DNA from: an uncultured Collinsella sp.
GTDB taxonomy: Bacteria; Actinomycetota; Coriobacteriia; Coriobacteriales; Coriobacteriaceae
Reading direction: 5' to 3'
Length of the DNA: 14,882 bases
Assembly: GCA_900545745.1 (NCBI GenBank)
Contig: URAD01000033.1
Coordinates: forward strand, 1 to 14,882
Position numbers and translations under genes: made by a program. The notes under the pieces were generated by a model, which worked only from the letters and a program-made list of their open reading frames with translations, did no database searches and had not been told where the DNA came from. Shown here piece after piece: positions 1 to 7,278 of this stretch (within the stretch, counting starts at the first letter, position 1; every line of letters starts with the position of its first letter).

Positions 1-45
1 CACGCCATTTTTCTATCAGACAACTCGTTGAAGTAAGGCTGCGAA

Positions 46-138
46 GGCCGCGAGGCCGGGAGGGGTTTCCTAAGGGCACATCCCGCAGCCGCAACGCGGC
101 GAGGACGTGCCCGTGGAAACCCCGCAGGCCCCGCGGCC
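46..138. repeat. Long nested hairpin at the 3' end of the stress-protein gene
   Basis: The arm at 46-70 (GGCCGCGAGGCC, then GGGAGGGGTTTCC) is almost fully complementary to 115-138 (GGAAACCCC, GCAGGCC, CCGCGGCC). Inside it, GGGCACATCC (74-83) pairs with GGACGTGCCC (103-112), and GCCGC-AAC-GCGGC (88-100) closes the tip. A short outer match, GAAGTA (30-35) with TACTTC (153-158), reaches into the stop codon of the minus-strand gene. There is no T-run on either side, so it is not a classical intrinsic terminator. It could still stabilise or end the message. The remaining bases 1-45 show nothing else I can name. Confidence 0.75.
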
Positions 139-151
139 GATGGGAGCAACG

Positions 152-589
152 CTACTTCACGACCAAGATGTCGCAGTCGGTGTTGCGCAGCAGGAACGTC
201 GAAATTGAACCCAGGAGTGCATACTTGATCGAGGACAGGCCACGAGCGCCGCAGAGCACCAGGTCGGGCTTGACCACGTCGAGCATCTCGTCTTTGAGCG
301 TCTCGCGAATGCGGCCGGCGCGAATCATGACCTCGACCTCGGGAATGTCGGGATTGGCCTTGGCCTCTTCGAGCTGCTTGGCGATGGAGTTCTTAAATGC
401 CTCCTCTAGGCCGTTGACCAGATCGACCGGATAGGAACCGGCGCTCTCGAGTGCCGTGGAATCGATAACGTGGCCGATAATCAGCTTGGCGCCGTTGTTC
501 GCGGCGACCTTGATGGCGCGTGCGAGCACAAAATCCTGCTGCTCAGTACCGTCGAGTGAAACAAATACCTTGGTGTAGCCCTCGTTCAT
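152..589 (-). CDS. Universal stress protein (UspA family)
   Basis: A 145-residue cytoplasmic single-domain protein of the usual Usp length. It opens with KVFVSLDGTEQQ, the first beta strand and acidic loop of the fold. It ends with the nucleotide-binding signature G-2x-G-9x-G-S: GARG at residues 114-117 and GS at 127-128, followed by a final strand, DILVVK. This signature marks the ATP-binding subclass. Members bind ATP and support survival under starvation or stress, with no simple catalytic reaction. The ATG at 589 has AAGGAGG about 6 bases upstream, which fixes the start. The gene is transcribed away from uppP, and its stop codon touches the large hairpin at 46-138. The family call is firm; the stress it answers cannot be read from sequence. 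Confidence 0.93.
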   Translation of the reverse strand: MNEGYTKVFVSLDGTEQQDFVLARAIKVAANNGAKLIIGHVIDSTALESAGSYPVDLVNGLEEAFKNSIAKQLEEAKANPDIPEVEVMIRAGRIRETLKDEMLDVVKPDLVLCGARGLSSIKYALLGSISTFLLRNTDCDILVVK

Positions 590-683
590 GGTTTCCTCCT
601 TGGTCTATCGCACGGGCGTGGGGCTCGTGCATCGGGCGGGCACGGATGCGTGGCCGCTGGACACTTTATCTTGTTGCAGTTAT

Positions 684-699
684 ACCCAAGGATTTGGGT
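684..699. promoter_or_regulatory. Small perfect inverted repeat between uspA-like gene and uppP
   Basis: ACCCAA-GGAT-TTGGGT is a perfect 6-base inverted repeat in the 247-base divergent region (590-836). It could be an operator for either gene or a chance palindrome. A TGATAAT sequence at 769-775 resembles a -10 box for uppP but has no good -35 partner. I could not assign a convincing promoter to either gene here. Confidence 0.25.
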
Positions 700-836
700 T
701 TGACCGCTCGCAATTCTGTGAACGGGCGAGTTTTTTGGTAAGGGTGGGCGCGGTCGCGGCCGAACGGTTGATAATGGGACATCGCCCGCAACCGTCCGCA
801 GAACAATATCGGCGGGTGTCTAACGAGGGGGTCCCT

Positions 837-1811
837 TTGGATATCATTGAGCTTCTAAAATCTGCCTTCATGGGCCTGGTCGAGGGCATCACCGAATGGC
901 TGCCTGTTTCGTCGACCGGTCACATGATCTTGGTGGACGAGTTCGTCAAGATGAACGTGAGCGAGACGTTCTGGAATATGTTCCTGGTCGTGATTCAGCT
1001 TGGCGCCATTTTGGCCGTCTGCGTCCTGTTCTTTTACGACCTCAACCCGTTTTCTCCCAGCAAAGGCAAGGAGGGTCGTCGCGACACCTGGGTGCTGTGG
1101 GGCAAGATTGTGCTCGGCTGCATTCCCGCCGCGGCGATCGGTCTGCCGCTTAACGACTGGATGGAGGAGCATTTCTACAATGCTCCCGTCGTGGCGCTGG
1201 CGCTCATTGTGTACGGCGTGCTGTTTATCGTGATCGAGAACTGGCGCGCGAACAAGCGCGACCAGGCCGCTCTTGCCGGTTCGTTTGGTTCGCGTGCCGT
1301 GGTGGCGGGCGGACGCCCCGCTGGTGCGCATTTTGCCACTCCCGCTGCGGCTGCCGCTTCAGACGATGACGATAACCTGGACTTTGGCTCCATCACTACG
1401 CTCGAGGATCTGAGCTGGAAGACCGCGCTGGGTATCGGTTGCTTCCAGGTGCTTTCGCTGATTCCGGGCACATCGCGCTCCGGCTCCACGATCATCGGCG
1501 GCCTGCTGCTGGGCTGCACGCGCTCGGTGGCGTCTAAGTTCACGTTCTTCCTGGCTATTCCCGTTATGTTTGGCGCGAGCGCGCTCAAGCTGGTCAAGTA
1601 CTTTATTAAGGGCGGCACGTTCGGCACCAACGAAATCGCCATCCTGGGCGTGGGCTGCGTCGTCGCCTTTGTGGTGTCGCTCATTGCCATCAAGTGGCTT
1701 ATGGGCTTCGTGCGCCGTCACGACTTTAAGTGCTTCGGCGTCTACCGCATCATCCTGGGCATCGTGGTGCTCGCGTACTTCTTTGTCCTGGAGCCTATGC
1801 TCGGCCTGTAA
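837..1811 (+). CDS. uppP: Undecaprenyl-diphosphatase (UppP/BacA)
   Basis: An integral membrane enzyme that dephosphorylates undecaprenyl diphosphate, recycling the lipid carrier for peptidoglycan and other wall polymers; it also gives bacitracin tolerance. The N-terminal signature EGITEWLPVSSTGHM is at residues 16-30, with the acidic pair E16 and E20 and H29. The second signature, PGTSRSGST, is at 210-218. Hydrophobic helices fill most of the rest. The start is a TTG at 837, preceded by GAGGGGG at 825-831. The reading frame stays open upstream to 588, but that extension is not UppP-like. At 324 residues it is about 50 longer than the usual ~270. The excess is a loop rich in Ala and Gly with a DDDD run between helices, at about residues 138-185. 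A terminator at 1856 makes it monocistronic. Confidence 0.95.
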   Translation: MDIIELLKSAFMGLVEGITEWLPVSSTGHMILVDEFVKMNVSETFWNMFLVVIQLGAILAVCVLFFYDLNPFSPSKGKEGRRDTWVLWGKIVLGCIPAAAIGLPLNDWMEEHFYNAPVVALALIVYGVLFIVIENWRANKRDQAALAGSFGSRAVVAGGRPAGAHFATPAAAAASDDDDNLDFGSITTLEDLSWKTALGIGCFQVLSLIPGTSRSGSTIIGGLLLGCTRSVASKFTFFLAIPVMFGASALKLVKYFIKGGTFGTNEIAILGVGCVVAFVVSLIAIKWLMGFVRRHDFKCFGVYRIILGIVVLAYFFVLEPMLGL

Positions 1812-1855
1812 CTTGGTCGACGCTGCGCGGCGGCCGGGGCGACAACTTGTCATTC

Positions 1856-1897
1856 AAAGGGGGCGGCATGACCAGAAGGTCTATGCCGCCCCTTTTC
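1856..1897 (+). terminator. Intrinsic terminator of uppP
   Basis: AAAGGGGGCGGCAT pairs with ATGCCGCCCCTTT (1883-1895) with one bulged G. The loop holds a small GACC/GGTC stem, and the right arm runs into TTTT. It lies 45 bases after the uppP stop. Confidence 0.8.
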
Positions 1898-1971
1898 ATG
1901 CCAATTTGTTCGCCCTGGCCACCGCTCGCTGCTGCTGCCATGACATCGGCGGTTTCGTGATTGTCAATTGA

Positions 1972-2004
1972 TTGGTGCAGACCAACCTGACCCCATTGCG
2001 CCAA
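1972..2004. repeat. Short palindrome in the uppP-pcrA gap
   Basis: TTGGTGCA (1972-1979) pairs with TGCGCCAA (1997-2004) through one G-T wobble, around the sequence GACCAACCTGACCCCAT. The TTGGTGCA/TTGCACCAA word returns in the hairpin after the glucokinase gene (14346-14366), so both may belong to one family of short palindromes. The uppP-pcrA gap (1812-2142) otherwise holds the uppP terminator and the pcrA promoter. Confidence 0.45.
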
Positions 2005-2050
2005 ATTCGCTGGGGCGGCCTGACGGTGACGCACGGAGTCGTGGTGTGAT

Positions 2051-2081
2051 TTGCGTCGGTGTCCGCGCGGCTCGGTATACT
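2051..2081 (+). promoter_or_regulatory. Candidate pcrA promoter
   Basis: TTGCGT (2051-2056) and TATACT (2076-2081) are separated by 19 bases, a little long. The -10 lies 61 bases before the ATG at 2143. Its position supports that ATG rather than the in-frame GTG at 2059, which lies inside the promoter. Confidence 0.45.
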
Positions 2082-2142
2082 GGTACGGCTCAAACTATGG
2101 CGCCGCCCGCAGGCGCGCCGTCCGTCAGATGAGGAGTCGCCC

Positions 2143-5043
2143 ATGACCCAGCCCTTGCCCTGGGAAAAGAACGCCGCGGTATCCGTGCCGCCCGCGCCGG
2201 AACCCGTGCCGCTCGATGCATACACCGCTCCTGCTGCGCCGGAGCCCGAGCTCGTCCCGCTCGACATTTACGACTCTCCCGCGCCGGCGCCCAAGCCCGC
2301 CAAGCCGCTCGTCGACATTGACAGCCTTAATCCCGCCCAGCGCGAGGCTGTCCTGTCCACCGAGGGCCCGTTGCTGGTGCTCGCCGGCGCCGGCTCGGGC
2401 AAGACCCGCGTCTTGACCTTCCGCATCGCACATATGCTCGGCGACCTGGGTGTTAAACCTTGGCAGGTTCTTGCCATCACGTTTACCAACAAGGCCGCGG
2501 CAGAGATGCGCGAGCGTCTGGCGGCACTCATTCCCAGCGGCACCCGTGGCATGTGGGTGTGCACCTTCCATGCCATGTGCGTGCGCATGCTGCGCGAGGA
2601 CGCCGACCTGTTGGGCTACACCGGTCAGTTCACCATCTACGATGACGATGACTCAAAGCGCATGGTGCGCGACATTATGCAGGCGCTCGGCATCGAGCAA
2701 AAGCAGTTCCCCATCAACATGATCCGCAGCAAGATTAGCTCGGCCAAAAACGCCATGATCGGCCCCGAGGACATGCTCAAATCCGCCGACAGCCCCAATG
2801 ACAAAAAGGCCGCGCAAGTCTACCTGGAGCTGGAGCGCCGCCTGCGCGCCGCCAACGCGATGGACTTCGACGACCTGCTCGTGCGCACGCTCGAGCTGCT
2901 GCGCACCCGCCCCGAGGTGCTCGACAAGTATCAGGAGCGCTTCCGCTACATTAGCGTCGACGAGTATCAGGACACCAACCACGTCCAGTACGAGATCGCC
3001 AACCTGCTGGCCGCCAAGTACCAAAACCTCATGGTCGTGGGCGACGACGATCAGTCCATTTATAGCTGGCGTGGCGCCGACATCACCAACATCCTGGACT
3101 TTGAGAAGGACTTTAAAAACTGCAAGACCGTCAAGCTGGAGCAGAACTATCGCTCTACGGGTCACATCCTGAGCGCCGCCAACGCCGTGGTGCGTCACAA
3201 CTCGCAGCGCAAGGACAAGCGCCTGTTTACGGCCGAGGGCGACGGCGAGAAGATCCAGGCCTTCCAGGCAAGCGATGAGCGCGACGAGGGTCGCTGGATT
3301 GCCGGCGAGATCGAAAAGCTGCATGCCAAGGGCACGAGTTACGACGACATCGCCGTGTTCTACCGCACCAACGCCCAGTCGCGTATTCTCGAAGATATGT
3401 TTCTGCGCGCGGGCGTGCCCTACAAGATCGTGGGCGGCACGCGATTCTTCGACCGTGCCGAGATCCGCGACGTCATGGCTTACCTCAAGATGATCGTGAA
3501 CCCGGCCGACGAGATGAGCGTCAAGCGCGTCATCAACACGCCGCGCCGCGGCATCGGCTCCACCTCGATCCAAAAGATTGAGCAGCTGGCGCGCGACAAC
3601 CGTTGCTCGTTCTTCCAGGCTTGCGAGATCGCGTGCGCCGAAACCGGCATGTTTAGCGCCAAGGTCCGCAATGGCCTGTCAAGCTTTGTGTCGCTGGTGC
3701 GCGAGGGCCGCCGCATGGACGGCGAGCTCAAGGACGTCGTCGAGATGATCGTCGATAAGACGGGTCTGCTGCAGGCGTTTCGTGCCGAGGGCACCATGGA
3801 ATCCGAGAGCCGTGCCGAGAACATCCAGGAATTCCTGGGCGTCGCCGCCGAATTTGAAGAGACGCACGAGGATATCGAAGGCACGCTCGAGAGCTTGGAA
3901 GAGCTGCGCGCAGCCGGTGTTGCCGACGTGCCTGCCGGCGCCGAGCCCGAGCCCGTCGTGGTGAGCGCGCCTGCGCCCGAACCGGGGCCATCTGCCCCGG
4001 CATCCTCGTTTGAGGCACTCGTCGGCGCGCGCGATGCCGCGGGCTCCAATCCGCTCGATAGTCTGGCTGCTCCGGCGCTGTCTCCGCAGGATGCCCTGGC
4101 TGCTGCCATCGCGGGCAACGCGTATGCCGCGCCGACGGAGATGCCGGCGGGTGCCGTGCATGCCGACGAGATTGAGCGCACCTACGGTCCGCTCACCTGT
4201 AAGGCGCTGCCGGCACTCATGGAGTGGCTGGCCCTGCGCTCCGACTTGGATTCCCTGGCCGGCGAGACGCATGCCATCACCATGATGACCATCCACTCCG
4301 CCAAGGGCCTGGAGTTCCCTGCGGTGTTCGTGGCCGGCATGGAGGAGGGCATCTTCCCGCACGTGCACGACTTTGGCGGCAGCGATGACCCGGGCAAGCT
4401 CGAGGAGGAGCGTCGCCTGGCCTACGTTGCCATCACGCGCGCCCGCAAGCGCCTGTTCCTGACCTATGCGGCCACGCGTCGCACCTACGGCTCGACCTCT
4501 GCCAACCCACGCTCGCGCTTTCTCAATGAGATTCCGTTTGAGGATATCGAGTTTAGCGGTATCGGTTCTGCCGGTTTTGAAGGCACGGGCTGGGAGAAGC
4601 GCGGCGACCGTCACGGCACCTTTGGCTCGGGCATGGGTTCGGATATGTATGGCGGCAAGGTGTTTGGCTCGCATACGCGCTCGACCGGCGGTTCCGGTTC
4701 GCGCGGTGGATCGAGCTTTGACGATTTCTTTGGCGGCAGCAGCTACGGGACCGAGCGCCATCGTGGGGTCTCGCCCGACGCCGGCCGTGTTGCCTCGACC
4801 TTTGGCTCGGGCGCGCCGCGAGCCAAAAAGCCGTCGTCCAAGGTGTCCCCGACGGTGGAGCGCAAGGTCGATCGCGCCAGCGCATCGCAGGACTTTGCCG
4901 CGGGCGATACCGTGAGCCATAAGACCTTTGGCACGGGTACCGTGATCTCGGTCGCCGGAGACATGATCGAGGTCCAGTTCGAAAAGACCGGCCAGACCAA
5001 AAAGCTGATGAAGGGTTTTGCACCGATCGTCAAGCTGTCGTGA
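2143..5043 (+). CDS. pcrA: ATP-dependent DNA helicase PcrA/UvrD family
   Basis: A superfamily 1A 3'-5' DNA helicase acting in nucleotide excision repair, removal of stalled RNA polymerase and plasmid replication. Visible motifs: Q-motif SLNPAQREAV (61-70), Walker A AGAGSGKT (81-88), DEYQDT (273-278), GDDDQSIYSWRGA (300-312), LEQNYRS, TIHSAKGLEF (716-725) and EEERRLAYVAITRARKRL (754-771). A Gly/Ser-rich linker leads to a C-terminal Tudor-like module, GDTVSHKTFGTGTVISVAG, the part that contacts RNA polymerase in PcrA. GAGGAG at 2131-2136 supports the ATG start. At 966 residues it is far longer than the usual ~720-780. It has a 60-residue Pro/Ala-rich N-terminal tail with a repeated VPLD-x-Y motif, and a ~95-residue Ala/Pro/Glu-rich insertion (about 590-685) ahead of motif V. 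All catalytic motifs are intact, so it should be active. Confidence 0.95.
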   Translation: MTQPLPWEKNAAVSVPPAPEPVPLDAYTAPAAPEPELVPLDIYDSPAPAPKPAKPLVDIDSLNPAQREAVLSTEGPLLVLAGAGSGKTRVLTFRIAHMLGDLGVKPWQVLAITFTNKAAAEMRERLAALIPSGTRGMWVCTFHAMCVRMLREDADLLGYTGQFTIYDDDDSKRMVRDIMQALGIEQKQFPINMIRSKISSAKNAMIGPEDMLKSADSPNDKKAAQVYLELERRLRAANAMDFDDLLVRTLELLRTRPEVLDKYQERFRYISVDEYQDTNHVQYEIANLLAAKYQNLMVVGDDDQSIYSWRGADITNILDFEKDFKNCKTVKLEQNYRSTGHILSAANAVVRHNSQRKDKRLFTAEGDGEKIQAFQASDERDEGRWIAGEIEKLHAKGTSYDDIAVFYRTNAQSRILEDMFLRAGVPYKIVGGTRFFDRAEIRDVMAYLKMIVNPADEMSVKRVINTPRRGIGSTSIQKIEQLARDNRCSFFQACEIACAETGMFSAKVRNGLSSFVSLVREGRRMDGELKDVVEMIVDKTGLLQAFRAEGTMESESRAENIQEFLGVAAEFEETHEDIEGTLESLEELRAAGVADVPAGAEPEPVVVSAPAPEPGPSAPASSFEALVGARDAAGSNPLDSLAAPALSPQDALAAAIAGNAYAAPTEMPAGAVHADEIERTYGPLTCKALPALMEWLALRSDLDSLAGETHAITMMTIHSAKGLEFPAVFVAGMEEGIFPHVHDFGGSDDPGKLEEERRLAYVAITRARKRLFLTYAATRRTYGSTSANPRSRFLNEIPFEDIEFSGIGSAGFEGTGWEKRGDRHGTFGSGMGSDMYGGKVFGSHTRSTGGSGSRGGSSFDDFFGGSSYGTERHRGVSPDAGRVASTFGSGAPRAKKPSSKVSPTVERKVDRASASQDFAAGDTVSHKTFGTGTVISVAGDMIEVQFEKTGQTKKLMKGFAPIVKLS

Positions 5044-5050
5044 TCCCGGC

Positions 5051-5179
5051 GGACCTGGGCGGGCGTATGGGGCAACATCGCCTGCTCGGGCAGTCCTGCT
5101 CGCACGGAGAGCACATTAAGTGCTCTCCGGCTCGTGCGGAACTCGCGATCGATGTTGCCCCATACGCCCGCCCAGGTCC
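5051..5179 (+). repeat. Long palindrome with conserved core, copy A (after pcrA)
   Basis: The arms 5051-5080 and 5150-5179 are a perfect 30-base inverted repeat (GGACCTGGGCGGGCG... on the left). They enclose a 69-base core (5081-5149). The core contains a 9-bp hairpin, GGAGAGCAC-ATTAA-GTGCTCTCC (5106-5128), flanked by the near-direct repeats GCTCGCACGG and GCTCGTGCGG. The core reappears at 7310-7378 as its reverse complement with only two differences, while the arms there have another sequence. It begins 7 bases after the pcrA stop. It could be a structured 3' UTR RNA or a palindromic mobile element. There is no T-run. Confidence 0.85.
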
Positions 5180-5195
5180 TTAGATAACGTTGCTT

Positions 5196-5224
5196 GCGAA
5201 CGTCGCTTTGCCCGTTCGCTTTTT
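5196..5224 (+). terminator. Intrinsic terminator of pcrA
   Basis: GCGAACG (5196-5202) pairs perfectly with CGTTCGC (5213-5219) and is followed directly by TTTTT. It sits just beyond palindrome A and is the probable transcript end for pcrA. Confidence 0.65.
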
Positions 5225-5263
5225 GGTCTGGAGGGCCGGGTGGGCTGAATACTTAGACATGGC

Positions 5264-5308
5264 AAGGGGCTCCCCCGTTAAAGAACGGGGGAGCCCCTTG
5301 TTGCGTTT
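5264..5308 (+). terminator. Strong terminator, left member of a duplicated pair
   Basis: AAGGGGCTCCCCCGTT (5264-5279) pairs perfectly with AACGGGGGAGCCCCTT (5284-5299) around a 4-base loop, followed by GTTGCGTTTT. The right arm and tail closely match the terminator at 7212-7257 on the other side of the two-gene cassette. Confidence 0.75.
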
Positions 5309-5333
5309 TGAATGGTGCGCTTGGCTTTGATGA

Positions 5334-5361
5334 TTGATGATTTTATACGATTCAGTATAAT
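5334..5361 (+). promoter_or_regulatory. Promoter and overlapping operator of the cassette
   Basis: TTGATG (5334-5339) and a perfect TATAAT (5356-5361) lie 16 bases apart. A perfect inverted repeat, TTATAC-GATTCA-GTATAA (5343-5360), covers the spacer and most of the -10 box. AbiEi-type antitoxins are known to repress their own promoter through inverted repeats, so this is a plausible autoregulatory operator for the downstream winged-helix protein. Confidence 0.65.
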
Positions 5362-5408
5362 TTCAGATAGACGCTAAAATGTAACCGAAATGAAAACGGT
5401 GATTGTAC

Positions 5409-6431
5409 ATGCTGATAAACTGCCTCCCAAAAAGACTCTTCTCTTTAGAGCTCGCTATCGACCCGGAGCCAGTTGAGATGCAGATTCCTCGCATGTATCT
5501 TGAGCGGTATTCGCTTCGCTTGGCACGGCTCGGCATGTCTAAACAGGGCCGTTTTATTGTTGCGGAACCAAAGGAACCGCCCAGTGTCATTTCGGCGCGA
5601 AATCTCGTCAGTGCGGTGCGCAAGTTAGATGTTCACCCGGTGGTAATTTGCTGGGATGCTATGGATTTAGGTTTTATGCGCGCGCTTTCTTCGGAGGGAA
5701 TCGCATATATCCGAGATGAGCGAAATGCGTTCCTGCCGTTTATCGGAGCCGTTATTTCCGATGAGGTGCTGGGTGCTTCTCCCGCTGCTCCGCTTTCGCC
5801 CCAATCTCAACGAATCGTCCTAAATCTCATTGCGGGACGATGGGTTGACTGCTCCGCCGGCGACCTAGCGCGTCTGTGTGGCAAAAGCGCGGCAAGCGTC
5901 AGCGGCTATCTTTCGGAAATCGCCGCTATAGCTCCTGGGTTGATTATGCGGGACGGCAAAAAGCGTATATTGTGCGACGCCGGGCTGTCGACCGAGACGT
6001 TGCTAGATGGGTTTGAGGACTATCTTCGCACGCCAGTTTTAGAGCGAATCCGGCTCAAGAAGGTTATCGAGAGAACAGAGCTACGTGCCGTTGATGCGCT
6101 GCTTTCCGGTGTGTCTGCCCTTAGCTATATGTCCGACCTTGCCCATGAAGACTCTGCTCCAACCATTGCTCTCGAAAAATATCAGCTAGAGGCCTTGAAA
6201 GAGCATATGGGCGACAGATGGCTGGAGGCTCAGTGGTACGAACCGGCGGCAGTTGTGATTGAGGTCTGGTCGTATCCCGTGGACGCGCCGTCCGATATTA
6301 GTTTTGACGCGACGGGTTTGCAGTGTGTCGACCCGTTTTCCTTATACGTTGCTTGCGCAAAAGCAGATTACAAAGAAGATCGTCTGCTCGACGCGGTCGA
6401 ACAGCTCAGGAGGACGATATGTCAAAAGTGA
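5409..6431 (+). CDS. Winged-helix regulator, AbiEi-like antitoxin candidate
   Basis: A 340-residue protein I recognise only by layout. An N-terminal ~120-residue domain with segment VHPVVICWDAMDLGF has no motif I can name. A winged-helix DNA-binding domain at about residues 130-190 has the recognition region DLARLCGKSAASVSGYLSEI, followed by RDGKKRILCD as the wing. The helical C-terminal part is of unknown role. Its last 13 bases overlap the next gene, which encodes an AbiEii-like nucleotidyltransferase; that pairing suggests the antitoxin/autorepressor of a type IV toxin-antitoxin pair. A TGA at 5400 limits the start to TTG 5403 or ATG 5409. Neither has a clear ribosome site, and I chose the ATG. 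GC is visibly lower than in the neighbours and codons such as ATA and TTA are used, which suggests horizontal transfer. It may instead be a MarR-like regulator outside the AbiE family. Confidence 0.6.
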   Translation: MLINCLPKRLFSLELAIDPEPVEMQIPRMYLERYSLRLARLGMSKQGRFIVAEPKEPPSVISARNLVSAVRKLDVHPVVICWDAMDLGFMRALSSEGIAYIRDERNAFLPFIGAVISDEVLGASPAAPLSPQSQRIVLNLIAGRWVDCSAGDLARLCGKSAASVSGYLSEIAAIAPGLIMRDGKKRILCDAGLSTETLLDGFEDYLRTPVLERIRLKKVIERTELRAVDALLSGVSALSYMSDLAHEDSAPTIALEKYQLEALKEHMGDRWLEAQWYEPAAVVIEVWSYPVDAPSDISFDATGLQCVDPFSLYVACAKADYKEDRLLDAVEQLRRTICQK

Positions 6432-7186
6432 GGGGAATAGAGCGATTTGTCGATGCCATGAGCGGCTGTAAAGGCGGTTACGTCCTTATTGGTGGAGGGG
6501 CCTGCAGCGTTCTATTTGACAATGAGGGCGATTCGTTTAGAGCTACTGAAGACTTGGATATCGTCGTAATTGTTGATGGGGAAGGCGTTGAATTCGCCAC
6601 TGCATTGTGGGCATTTATCAAAGCTGTCGGATATGAGACTGGGAAGGTCGGCGATGGAAAGTGCACTTACTATCGGTTCTGTTTGCCCGAAGGATCAAGG
6701 CAAGTCCTAGACTATCCCGGCCAAATTGAGCTATTCGCCCGACATCCTGATTTTGTGCTCGAAGATGAAACGAGCGAAGTGGCACCTCTTTCCTTTGACG
6801 GGGCCGTATCAAGTCTTTCGGCAATTATTCTCGACGATGGCTACTACGAATTTATTCGCGACAACGCAACGAACGTAGAGGGCATTACGTTGCTCGATGC
6901 GCTCCATATCATTCCCCTCAAGATGCGTGCACACATTGATATCAATAGGAGCTATGAAGAAGGGCGCCATTGCAACGATAAAGATCGACGAAAGCATCGC
7001 TCGGATATTGTTCGACTTGCGGGTTTGTTGCCGCCTTCGGCTCGCTTGGAGCTAATAGAGCAAATGAGGGCTGACGCCGGAGACTTCTTTGCGGACTTTT
7101 CTTCTTATGTAAATCGGCAGACCGATCGTAAAGAGAGAGCGCGTCTTCAGGACACATTATCGTTTCTCGAAAAGGTCTACCTATAG
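6419..7186 (+). CDS. AbiEii-like nucleotidyltransferase, toxin candidate
   Basis: A 255-residue protein with the polymerase-beta-type nucleotidyltransferase signature: VLIGGGACSVLF near the N terminus, then RATEDLDIVV, giving the GG(x)nDxD metal-binding pattern. A later segment, IPLKMRAHIDINRSYEEG followed by KDRRKHRSDIVRLAGLL, resembles the conserved Lys/Asp/His block C-terminal to the core in AbiEii-type proteins. By analogy it may transfer nucleotides to tRNA or another target and halt growth or phage replication. That function is inferred, not shown. The ATG at 6419 has AGGAGG at 6408-6413 and overlaps the upstream gene by 13 bases, so the two are translationally coupled. The frame is open upstream to 6323, but that extension lies inside the upstream gene and has no support. 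GC is low here (31 of 60 bases in 6481-6540). A terminator follows at 7212. Confidence 0.7.
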   Translation: MSKVRGIERFVDAMSGCKGGYVLIGGGACSVLFDNEGDSFRATEDLDIVVIVDGEGVEFATALWAFIKAVGYETGKVGDGKCTYYRFCLPEGSRQVLDYPGQIELFARHPDFVLEDETSEVAPLSFDGAVSSLSAIILDDGYYEFIRDNATNVEGITLLDALHIIPLKMRAHIDINRSYEEGRHCNDKDRRKHRSDIVRLAGLLPPSARLELIEQMRADAGDFFADFSSYVNRQTDRKERARLQDTLSFLEKVYL

Positions 7187-7211
7187 GCACCTTGATTCGT
7201 TATGTATGGTG

Positions 7212-7257
7212 AGGGGCTCTCCCGTTTGATGAGCGGGGGAGCCCCTTGTTGTTTTTT
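7212..7257 (+). terminator. Terminator of the cassette, right member of the duplicated pair
   Basis: AGGGGCTCTCCCGTT (7212-7226) pairs with AGCGGGGGAGCCCCT (7232-7246) through two wobble pairs, followed by TGTTGTTTTTT. The sequence GCGGGGGAGCCCCTTGTTG nearly repeats that of the terminator at 5264-5308. Confidence 0.8.
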
Positions 7258-7278
7258 GATTGTCGTAACTAGCCAGAG

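Noticed and set aside
588..836. N-terminal extension of UppP from the ATG at 588
   Set aside because: The added ~83 residues are not UppP-like and cover the divergent promoter region. The TTG at 837 has a good ribosome site and starts the protein exactly at the family's N terminus.
3679..4920. Long minus-strand open frame inside pcrA
   Set aside because: Low-complexity Arg/Ala/Gly sequence antisense to conserved helicase motifs; no ribosome site or domain.
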